Assembly (NCBI RefSeq): GCF_032362555.1
Contig: NC_083513.1
Location: 10,788,001-10,852,000 of the forward strand
Reading direction: 5' to 3'
From: Amyelois transitella
Lineage: Eukaryota; Arthropoda; Insecta; Lepidoptera; Pyralidae
DNA length: 64,000 nucleotides
Part shown: positions 54,800 through 64,000 of the stretch, one piece after another
Layout of the letters: every line of letters starts with the position of its first letter
Numbering within the stretch: position 1 is the stretch's first letter
The notes under the pieces: generated by a model
What the model saw: only the letters and a program-made list of their open reading frames with translations
Databases searched by the model: none
What the model was told of the DNA's origin: nothing
Position numbers and translations under genes: made by a program

Positions 54800-57559
54800 T
54801 GTGTTTATTGGTAAAAAATAATAAAAATAGTACTTGGATGATTTTTCGTACATCTAAGTAAGTAGTCAGGCATATTTATTTTGGATCAATTCCTTCTTCT
54901 ATCCTATCTAGTACCTGATAAATTGAAATCTTACATGTACCAATTAGGTATGTCTGCGTTATACTTAGGTTCCAAGGTACATTAGTTTGATTGCTATTGC
55001 TAAACCATACTTTTATGAAGGGAGAAATCATCGTGAGGAAATCTGCACATTCAGCCACCAACCATGATCTCTGTAAACATTGTAGAGAACCTCCGCAACG
55101 CGGGAAACTTCGTGTAAAAATCTGACATAGTCATTGGCAGACCTTGGACGAAAGCAGGTCTACATAACTTCTGCTTGTATGCCCTACCTAGGTATCTATA
55201 CAGGGTTATTTTCAGTTATGTAAAATCCTTTATAACAAGTGAATTAGTACATCAAAATGAACAACTTTTTTATGAGACCAACGAACTAAGAAAATGGGAA
55301 AATATAGTCAGCTGTTTCATGAATATATTTATGCATCCTGTTCGTGCGTGCACTTTTTGTAAAAAGTAGCTGATATTTTCGCGACTTCCAGGTTGGTCGG
55401 TAAAGTTATCTTCTATCTACTTATCAGTTTGATCTGTATTGATTCATCTGTTTAAAGGGAAGTAAACTAAAAATAACCACTGCAGTCATTTGGATAAAGA
55501 ATGTTGTAATTTAAACGGTTATTCCGTTACTTCAACCGAAAATTCAAAGATATAGAAAAAAATCAGTGTAAAAATACCTACTTTTAGTGGTGTACTCATT
55601 ATTTGTAAAATATTTATGTCAATGTTTTTTCTAACTTGTAAACAATAGTCTTCAAACTGGACTGGGCAGCAGACACATGTCGACCTTCCCGGGGCCAATG
55701 CCTTCTGGATCTCAGGTGACACCCGACCTCAGCCCGAAGGAAGACCGCAATCAGCGTCCGTGACGACAACAAAACACAGGGCAAGGGAACCGAGTTACGC
55801 TGTTCTGTCACAATAGATTTAAAAAAAAACTGTTAAGTACTTACATAGTTGCAATAGAAAAAAAAAATTGAACGTTAACCACACGTGTAAGACAAGGACG
55901 GAAGAGGCATTTGTTTCTTACGCGCCTCTTCTATAGAGAATCGAGTCAATCTGTGATAGAAAATGTACAGTCAACAGCATAAGTTCCTGCTTAGCACTCT
56001 GACGCAGCAATAGAAGCGAATGTGGTGTTGGGTATGTTGATATGCCGTTAACTGTACAGTGAACGGGGCGTATGCAATCCATTTGTAGAACACTTACTAC
56101 GCTAACTTTTGGTCGCGACTCTTCCAGCGTAAAATGTTCTAGTGTTTTATGATTCGCGCGGGAATTTCGTGAATTCTTTCAGCGCTTCCTGATACAAATC
56201 CTGTTTTTGGCGATGAGTAGCATTTTGCTTTTATACGAGTACTATATGCTGCCATATAATCGTACCCGCAGATAAACTTGATGATTGGTTTTGGTTTGTA
56301 TGAAAAGGGGTCATGTTTCTCTGTAGTTGATTGTGCTTGTAAGAAGTAGGTTTGGTTTATTTTTACAAGCTTTATGATTTTTCTCGAATGTGCATATAGC
56401 CAACTGTTAGTTTTAGATATACGTAAAAACAACATTGCAATTGCATAATATTAGTTAATGAGAGTTTTTTGGAATGAAATCTTTGACCCATGACTCTGAC
56501 GGTGATATAATTATCATCATTTGGTGACTGGTTGGTATGACACAGCATTTTTCTTCGGTTTCTCTCAGAATATTGCATTTCGGCGAAGTTTTTTTGAAAT
56601 ATCTACTGCTTGCCTGACAAGTTTCGAGTACCCGAAACCGACGAGCTTGCATGAAAAGAGTTATGATCATGTGGATGAAGCGAAAGAAGATGCAAGTGGA
56701 AAGATGTAGTCTCTGCCTACCCCTCGGGAGAAAGGCGTGATTTTAGGTATGTGTGCCGGATAATTATTGCCTATCATGAGCCAGTAGAGAATTTTAAAAG
56801 TAAAAATAGCCTTTATGTGGGGCTTCGCTGCCATCCCATTCCTGAAAGTTTTTGAAAGTAGTCTCCTTGCTAAATATCATCAAAATCGGTGTAGTAGTTT
56901 TGGTTTGTTATTGACCATCATTACGTCAAACAGTCACAGGTTAGTAGAAATAAAAGGGTAAGTCGTAAAAGGCGACTAAGAGGTATTCTTATAATTATTA
57001 GAAGTATGCAGAGATCGTGGCAAGAAAGAGGTAGTCTCTGCCTACCCCTCCGGGAAAGAGGCGTGATTTTATGTATGTATGTCACAGATTGCCCCAACAT
57101 ACTGCTGAACTTAAAAAGACTGCTGGCTCTGTTTACCTCGTAAGATATAAAGACGTCAGTTACTATGATTTTAGGAGTTTATAAAACTAGTTTATATAAA
57201 GAGCAACGTTTTCTAACCTCAGAAGCCCAGAAATGAGAAAAAAATATTTGATTGATAGAGTCGTGGTTAATTGGTGTAGCCTTGTTTTACGTGACCGTGA
57301 CCGTGTGTGAGCGTGTCTACGTCTGAGCCCCATTTTATTTTTTAAAGAAAAAAATGTAACAGTCAAATATAGCTATCACTGTCACTACTGTCACAGCTGT
57401 TAATACTGTTGTCAAAAGTCAAGTCGGTTGATGTTGATTTGATGAGTGGAATTCAACTTTCTTCTTGTAGAGAATATGTAATTATTCGTCTGACGATAAT
57501 GTAATAAATTTACACAACAAAATATTTGGTGTTAGTCGCTACCCCTTTATTGTTTTATA
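54800..57559. other. intergenic region between GST-D and the right-edge gene
   Basis: Two LINE-C 3' fragments (56624-56752 and 57003-57085, both sense) and some diffuse repeat at about 56805-56940. No gene supported; open frames here are short and without motifs. Confidence 0.5.
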
Positions 57560-60500
57560 ATGGGCGACAGTAGTGATTCCGAGGAGTTCTATGATGCAGA
57601 GTTCACACCCATTGAAAGTTCAGAGTAAGTAGATTGTTTACAAATCCTTTTATTTATTAGGTATTTCAGCCTGTTTAGAATGTTGTGGGTGATAATCGCG
57701 TCATAAAAATCACACAGAAACAGGTTTTATACGTTTCTAATGCATATTATTTTAGATTCGTGTCACAGTATGGTAAAACCTTTCTAGTCTGTAAGTAATT
57801 ATTAGTAGATCAATTAGTGTCCTTGGCGATCAATTGAAAGGTAGGTTCCGTGATCTTAATTATTTAAAACCTATTTGTATGTTGATCAGTCAGTGAAGCT
57901 CAAATTATTTTAAATTAAGCCATTTTTTTATCTAATTAGAATTATTTCTAGCAATTAGCATATCTATCTTACCCATAACCCTTATGCATCTATCCAAAAG
58001 TAAGAAGTGATCATATGATTATTGTCAAAAATATTTTTTTTTTCTTAAAGCTATAAAAACAGTGAATATTTGTTTACAATTTATAATTGCTAATCTTAAA
58101 TTTTACAGCATCAAAGATAGTAATAAAGACATACATACAACCGAAAAGACAAAATCCCCCTTAGGGAAGGTCAGTGACCCGCCTGGAGGAAACACCGTTC
58201 CGACCACAACAGTAGGACCTGCGAAAAGTGAGACTGTTGAAGATGATAGGACCACTGTCAAAAATGTGAGTAATTCTCTCAGTATCTAAAACTCTATTCC
58301 ATCACTAATTCTTTTGTCTTTTGGGGACTGTCGGCTCTGCCTACCCCATAAGGAAAAGATGTGATATAAATGTGATTATGTCAATTCCTAGTAAACAAAT
58401 AAATATGTTAAAGCCTTACATATTATACAATAAACTTTATCGTCCAATCTTGCATGAAACAACTCCAAGCATAACTTTTTTTAAATTACATAAAAAAGAC
58501 ATTAGTATCTGGCTATAAATTGCAGGTAGTGCAAGGCCGCCGGAGATTTCAGGAGCTGCGGCGGTGCATGCAGACGGAGGAGGAGGACGAGGCGGAGGGG
58601 GGGCCGGACGCCGCGGGATCCGTGGACCACCAGACGTTTGCTTCGGAACACCCTTTCAAGTGAGTTGATAAATTCAAATTCAAAATTTTTATTCATTATA
58701 TATAGGAGACTTCATATCGCTTAATAATTGTCAAAACGTATGGTTTAACAACATTGGTTGACGTCAAATAAATATGACGTCAGATACATACATATAATCA
58801 CGTCTATCTATATCCCTTGCGGGGTAGACAGAGCCAACAGTCTTTAAAAACTGATTGGACACGTTCAGCTGTTTAGCTAAATGATGGAATTGAGACTCGA
58901 ATAGGGACTAGTTTGCTAGCCCATGTAACGACCCCCCCCCCTAATATTATTACAATTATTTATTTTTAAAATTATTATAATGATTTACTTTACTATTTAT
59001 TAATTACTATTTATTTTCTAACTATTTACTAACGACACCAAATTGCGACGCCCTAACAAATAATTAATTAAAATACTATTATAATGCAATACGCTCTTTT
59101 ACGACACCAATGTAATAAATAATATAACGCATAACCTAAGGACCCTTTATAATTTAACTTTCCGTATTTCTTATATCCTAATGTGATTTCTTAATATGGC
59201 CAATAGCACGTGATCATAGTGGTATTTCCCTGGTTGCATAGCCGATATAACCTCAGACTCTACGAAGTCTACATATCCTAGAACAACCCTAGTGAACCTA
59301 TATGACCTAACTCTGTCTGATTACTTAAATTATAAATAGGAACTTATAGGTAATGTAGGTAAATAGAGAGTAAATTAAATATTCAAGTTTTCCATTATTT
59401 TTATCCAGATTGGAAAAGCATATAGTATATATTTCACTTCAACACTCGAGCTTCTAGTTATAGGTAATATACGTATTTTATTAAGTATGGAATTACACAA
59501 TGGTATGATATTTAAATGAGCATTTGAACTTTCGGGTATAGGCATATTAGGTAAATATTGAGGTACTGATATGACGTCACATCAGCATTTGAGCTTTCAG
59601 GTATAGGCATACGTTTATATAAATTAATATGAAATACAGATTGACATGTTCCCAGCATTTGAACTTTCAAGTATAGATAACCATTTATATTCAATATGAA
59701 TATACAGAAATACATGTTTGCAGCATTTGAGCTTTCGGGTATAGGCAGCGACCCCTCCCCGTCGCTACCGGTGGATCGCGTCACCAGACGGGGTAATCCT
59801 CCCCCCTAGCTCATTCATATTTTCTCAAGTCAATCAAATTCAAAGAGACCTTGTAAGTCTGTATGTCAATACTGTCGAAGTAAGTCAAAGTCCTGTCAAG
59901 GGACGAGAGGAGAGACCAAATGTCTCCAAGCGATATTACCTTATTCTACAATGCAGCATTAGCTTGACATTGCAATGAGCTGAATTAATATTTTTAACTA
60001 ATTTAATATTTGATATGTCATCAGGAAAGGTAATATCTTATCTCCGAAGGAGAATACACAATACAGTCCAGTCAGTCATCAACAGGAGTAGTCATTCATT
60101 TTAGGTATAGTAATAAATAGTAAGAATAGGTGTAATTCCTAGACATGCGAATATTAGATGATAATAACCTTATTGCAATAAGTTTTCATTACTTATTTTG
60201 GATTCGAATAAACGAAGGTAATTTATAGAATCGGCCTTCAATAGACCCTGCATATTAATGAATTAAAGATTTAAAGATTATGTGGTAAATATAAGTAGTT
60301 GATAGTTATATCCAAAGCATTCATGGCTTTAAATAATACATACGTTATAAATGTATTTCCTCACTTGGTTAATCTTGGCAAAATGATCACAAAAGTAGGT
60401 AAGTGTCTGATTGTTTCTCATATAAAACCATAGGTTGTATAAAATAAGTGAAAATATTTCATTCACTAAAAGTTGTAAGGGTGTTTCCCCTGAGATGATC

Positions 60501-62804
60501 TCATATGAGAATAATTCAGATAAAAGACTTTCTAGACTTGATTGCGTATAATCTAAATCTATGTCCAACTCCACTGCTTTGCCTCGAAGAATTACGGACG
60601 ACCAGTTTCACTGATCAGATCAGATCATAGCTCTCAAAATCCGGAAATCATCCTTTTGAATAATAATTAATTAATATTAATTTTTCAATGATTCATTTCA
60701 CTCAAGACCAAGCAAGCCAGAAATATTCACATTTCATAGAAGATAATATATTATTGACTTTGGATCAACTTTCAACCCAAGCAAGGAATTCAACACATTT
60801 TTATATCAATTTCATTATTCGAATTCAAATAAATAATAAAATAAAAATAATGGAATTCTTTCACCCGTTTCCTGTAACCGCCTTCCAGGAACCACTTCAC
60901 TCATCACTTATCGAATAAAATTATATTATTTCAAATTAATATCGAAACCGATTCCCGCGCGTAATTACTATGCATGCGCATGCGCAAGCCGATCGCGTTT
61001 AAGGCTTGTCTACCCCGTTATCTGGCCAGATTCCGTCTGTTTCTACCGTTCGCGACTGAACCCCACGGATTCAGCATCCCCGACCCCTAACCGATACTCA
61101 TAGGCTCCATCGACTCTTCCCGATTGAAATCGACTGCCTGACCCTGCCTCATCCCGACTCCGAATGATCTCGACTGATCCTAAACCCCGAATCAACTGGT
61201 CCTCGTCTGATTCCCTAGCTCCCGGACCGAGACTGTCCTCCGACTGATCCAAACCGAATGATCCTTTCGCCAACTTCCAATTTGCTTTTGTTAAAATATG
61301 GGCGTGACCCTAACTAAGACGCCACCAACTTATTAACCAATTAGCGTCTCACACGTTTTTGTCAAGCAAGCCCTTTGTCCTTGCACGGCGGAATTAAATA
61401 TACATACATATGGTCACGTCCGCATCCCTTGCGGCCTGACAGAGCCAACAGTCCTGAAAGGACCGAACGGCCTCGTTCAGCTATTTGAATTAAATATATT
61501 ATTAGAATATTATAAAATTGATTTAAATATTAAAATAAATTTGTGATAAAATATTTGAGAATGAAATAACGTGTGCAAATATCTTGGACCGTTACACCCA
61601 TCGCTAAAAAGAAGAATCCCAAGTTTACAAGCCTATCCCTTAGTCGCCTTTTACCACATCCGTTGAAAAGATATGGAGTGGAGATTCTATTTCTCTTGGT
61701 GCCGGGAACCACACGGCACTGTACACACAAGTGAGTTGAAAGTTTTAAACTCAAACACTACACACATCTCAAAAAAGGTGCTCTATTTTTTTAATTTGAA
61801 TAAGTGGTGTTCATCATGCGCAAACCATTGATTGGTTTGCGAATTTAGCAATTAAATTAAGTGCGGAGGGTAAGGTCGGAATGGGAAGGCCTAGAAGAAC
61901 GTTTCTTGATCAAATTAAATACCTACGTCTTGACAAAGGGTCAAGTCGAGAGTACCTACCCGAATCCGCCGAGCTTGCATGAAGAGAGTTATGAATGTGG
62001 ATGAAGCGAAGGAAGTATGCAGAGATCGTGGCAAGTGGAAAGATGTAGTCTCTGCCTACCCCTCCGGGAAAAAGGCGTGATTTTATGTTTAAATATTAAT
62101 AAATATAAATTATATACGGGACAAATTACACAGATTGAGTAAGCCTCGATGTAAGTTCATGACTTGTGTTACGAGATACTAACTCAACGGTACTATATTG
62201 TATAATAAATACTAATATAGATAAACATCCAAAACCCAGGCCAGTCAGAAAAAGTTCTTTTGTCATCATGCCGTGGCCGGGATTCGAACCCGGGACCGTC
62301 GGTGTCACAGACAAGCGTACTACCACTACGCCACAGAGGCCGTCAAATGTATTAGATTGTTTATCATGTGTCAATGTTGAATACAAAGATAGACCAAATG
62401 AATAAATAAATAGATATACCTTGTCAAAATCGAATGAGAAGTTACATGACCACTAATGCAATTTGAAGTATAAGGTCATGAGCCTCCGTATCATGTCACG
62501 CGCGACGCCGTTTTTATCGCGCGACAAACTTTCCGTATACATATAGACGTGTTAATATGTATGTATGTTGATTGAAGGTCTCGAAGCTCATAACATGCCA
62601 TAGCTATACCTACACATCGCGCGTCATTCACACCAAATACAATACCTACATGATTTTTAATGATGTGAATGATAACAACATATTGTTACAGGATAATAGC
62701 TCATGACACCATGAGCCTTCAGAGTATGACGTCGCTCGGCCGCATCGGCCGGATACTGAGCGGGGCGGCCGAATCTCATCGTGAGTGTTGTTGATAAGTT
62801 TAAA

Positions 62805-62836
<32 letters not shown>

Positions 62837-63047
62837 ATCTTATATATAAAATTCTCGTGTCACAATGTTTGTCTTCGTACTCCTCCGAAACGGCTTTACC
62901 GATTTTAATCAAATTTTGCATGCATATTCAGTAGGTCTGAGAATCGGCTAACATCTATTTTTCATACCCCTAAGTGTTAAGGGTTGTTTTTTAACTACAA
63001 ATTACTTAACAATTATTTATATGGCAAAACAACGTTTGCCGGGACAG

Positions 63048-63109
<62 letters not shown>

Positions 63110-63628
63110 CCGTGTGATTCCCAATTTCGTCGTCAACAATTTATCAAGTTCAGCACCTATTAAAAAAAAAAGAATATGTCCACTCTTTTTTTTGTACACA
63201 GATTGAGTTAGCCTCGTAGTAAGTTCGAGACTTGCGTTACGAGATACTAACTCAACAATACTTAATTTTAAAATAAATACAAATATAGATAAACATCTGA
63301 GACCCAGACCAATCAGAAACGTCGAACTATAACTTTGCCATGGATGTAGTAAAAGGCGACTAAAGGATGGGAAACTTGCGATTCTTCTTTTAGGCGATGG
63401 GCTAGCACCATGTGACTATATGTATGTATGTATATGTATTAATATTAGAATATATTTATTTATTTAATCCTATATTAAATTGAGAATTATTATAAATTCT
63501 TACTTTCAAATATTGTAAATTAACTTTTATTCTAGCAAACCTACGAGACGCCGCCGCCGCCCCCCCTGTCTCCAGAGAGCCGTCCACCACATCAGACGAC
63601 CCTGTAACCACAGACAGAAGTCAAAATG
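57560..63628 (+). CDS. acidic-N-terminus protein with FFAT-like motif, possibly WDR44-like (first five coding exons)
   Basis: Exons 57560-57624, 58109-58265, 58526-58659, 62692-62780, 63536-63628, all GT-AG and frame-consistent; about 179 residues, continuing past the right edge. It begins MGDSSDSEEFYDAEFTP: SDSEEFYDA is an acidic-tract FFAT-like motif, the type that binds VAP proteins on the ER. WDR44 (Rab11-binding WD-repeat protein) starts with a very similar motif. Then come a polar stretch, GRRRFQELRRCMQTEEEDEA, EHPFKIIAHDTMSLQSMTSL GRIGRILSG and an alanine/proline-rich stretch. No WD repeat lies within the window, so the family call rests on the N-terminus only; another FFAT protein is possible. 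Exon 3 is GC-rich compared with its surroundings. Intron 3 (4 kb) carries a 2.67 kb insertion. Confidence 0.7.
58785..58923 (-). repeat. SINE-B (antisense), 3' half, split by a larger insertion
   Basis: Runs from ACATACATATAATCACGTCT to TGCTAGCCCA; the rest resumes at 61597 with CCCATCGCTAAAAAGAAGAA and ends at about 61718. Confidence 0.8.
58924..61596. mobile_element. 2.67 kb insertion with TGTAACG termini and 4 bp target duplication
   Basis: Inserted inside a SINE-B, which defines the boundaries: CCCA|TGTAACGACC at the left and GGACCGTTACA|CCCA at the right. Termini are inverted over 11 bases with two mismatches. The 4 bp duplication and TG...CA ends fit either an LTR element (solo LTR) or a Ginger-type DNA transposon; no paired LTRs and no transposase or polyprotein frame were seen. 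It contains four ~65 bp subterminal repeats (59518-59747), a GC-rich segment with recurring ACTGATCC (about 61140-61265) and a nested SINE-B fragment (61403-61486). Confidence 0.75.
59518..59747. repeat. four ~65 bp repeats inside the 2.67 kb insertion
   Basis: Each starts AGCATTTGARCTTTCRGGTA and TAGG/TAGA, at about 59519, 59584, 59654 and 59723. The spacers are AT-rich and diverged. Confidence 0.8.
61597..61718 (-). repeat. SINE-B (antisense), 5' half
   Basis: Continuation of the copy broken at 58923; ends TGCCGGGAACCACACGGCAC. Confidence 0.8.
61859..62090 (+). repeat. LINE-C 3' fragment
   Basis: GTAAGGTCGGAATGGGAAGG (the GRPRRT codons) to GGCGTGATTTTATG. Intron 3 of the right-edge gene. 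Confidence 0.7.
62112..62344 (-). repeat. SINE-A (antisense), near full length
   Basis: TATACGGGACAAATTACACA at the 3' side to CTACGCCACAGAGGCCGTCA at the head. Confidence 0.8.
63045..63108. repeat. (TA)n(TG)n microsatellite
   Basis: About 46 bases of TA then about 14 of TG, directly after a repeat end (AACGTTTGCCGGGACAGCTA) related to the segment inside the Rab11 3' array. A shorter TA tract is at 62807-62836. Confidence 0.95.
63197..63434. repeat. SINE-A body fragment followed by a SINE-B fragment
   Basis: 63197-63325 is the antisense SINE-A body without its tRNA head. 63337-63434 is sense SINE-B from GCCATGGATGTAGTAAAAGG to the ATGTATGT tail, with the middle deleted. Confidence 0.6.
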
Positions 63629-63692
63629 GTATAATATAACTTACTCTTACCTAGTCTTATTTATAAAAAGAAGTAGTTTGTTTCTCTTTATA

Positions 63693-63783
63693 GGAAATAT
63701 TTTATTATTTTCAGCATATTTCCTATATATCCGGCTCGAAGGACCAAAATATAGGAAATAAGCTGAAAATAATAAAATATTTG
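63693..63783. repeat. inverted repeat around an ATCCGGCTCGAAGGACC core
   Basis: AAATATTTTATTATTTTCAG pairs with CTGAAAATAATAAAATATTT; the loop holds ATCCGGCTCGAAGGACC, which also occurs at 698-714 and 835-851. Confidence 0.8.
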
Positions 63784-64000
63784 CGCTGGTAAAGAAAAGA
63801 TGATGCACGCTCAAAACAGACTGTCATTTATTTTTCTTATTTTAAATTACAAAATGTTTGTCCTTTACAAAGGAGTTCGGAACACTCTAAGGAGTTCGTA
63901 ACACTCTTCTCGAGCAGATTCTTCAAATTCAATTTTTTTATTTATTTAGTCAATATTATGAGACATTTCAATATCACTTTTTAATTGTTTAAAAATTAAT

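Noticed and set aside
59512-59784. Minus-strand frame with repeating MPIPESSNA / YPKVQML
   Set aside because: Translation of the four ~65 bp repeats inside the 2.67 kb insertion; no coding signs.
61043-61273. GC-rich minus-strand frame rich in S/G/E
   Set aside because: Lies within the 2.67 kb insertion in a block of short ACTGATCC-type repeats; no homology recognised.

Overview
The window looks like nuclear DNA from a lepidopteran (moth or butterfly). The genes are split by GT-AG introns. The introns and spacers are AT-rich and packed with retroposons and Helitron-like fragments of the kinds common in Lepidoptera. The gene set (a Rab11 with a fly-like C-terminus, four delta-class glutathione S-transferases, mitochondrial ribosomal protein L1, a GPR158-like receptor) is that of an insect. 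All exon models below were joined by hand: every junction has GT/AG and every reading frame closes.

Layout. (1) 553-9810, minus strand: ten coding exons encoding the first 717 residues of a GPR158/GPR179-like orphan class C receptor, running off the left edge; only extracellular domain is in the window. (2) 10210-14551, plus: complete eight-exon mRpL1, head-to-head with the receptor gene. (3) 15387-23702, plus: complete five-exon Rab11. (4) 24.3-31.6 kb: no convincing gene, many repeats. (5) 31679-54494: four delta-class GST genes, GST-A and GST-B on plus, GST-C and GST-D on minus, with one shared exon plan. GST-C and GST-D also share a duplicated TATA promoter and 5' UTR exon. (6) 57560-63628, plus: first five coding exons of an acidic-N-terminus protein with a FFAT-like motif, possibly WDR44-like, running off the right edge.

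The most unusual theme is a set of tandem duplications that straddle 5' splice sites. In three adjacent genes, four exon ends together with the start of the following sequence have been copied in tandem downstream of the real exon: receptor exon 5 (five extra partial copies), mRpL1 exon 5 (14 units of 24 bp), Rab11 exon 3 (three extra copies) and the Rab11 last exon (two extra copies). A fifth donor, in GST-A, was duplicated when a retroposon inserted there and made a target-site duplication. The other outstanding structure is a near-perfect 1.4 kb palindrome in a receptor intron, which would give an RNA hairpin of about 680 bp and carries a fragment that looks protein-coding.

Mobile DNA. A short retroposon (called SINE-B here) with a hairpin 5' end and an (ATGT)n tail occurs more than twenty times, four times with clear 11-16 bp target-site duplications. 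Its last 45 bp resemble the 3' end of a non-LTR retrotransposon (LINE-C) also present about ten times, which suggests a SINE/LINE pair. Other families are a tRNA-derived SINE (SINE-A), two short Helitron-like families, a 2.67 kb insertion with TGTAACG termini, and several MITE-like hairpins.

Functionally the genes are mostly unrelated: receptor signalling, mitochondrial translation, recycling-endosome traffic and detoxification. If the right-edge gene is WDR44, Rab11 and a Rab11 effector lie about 34 kb apart.
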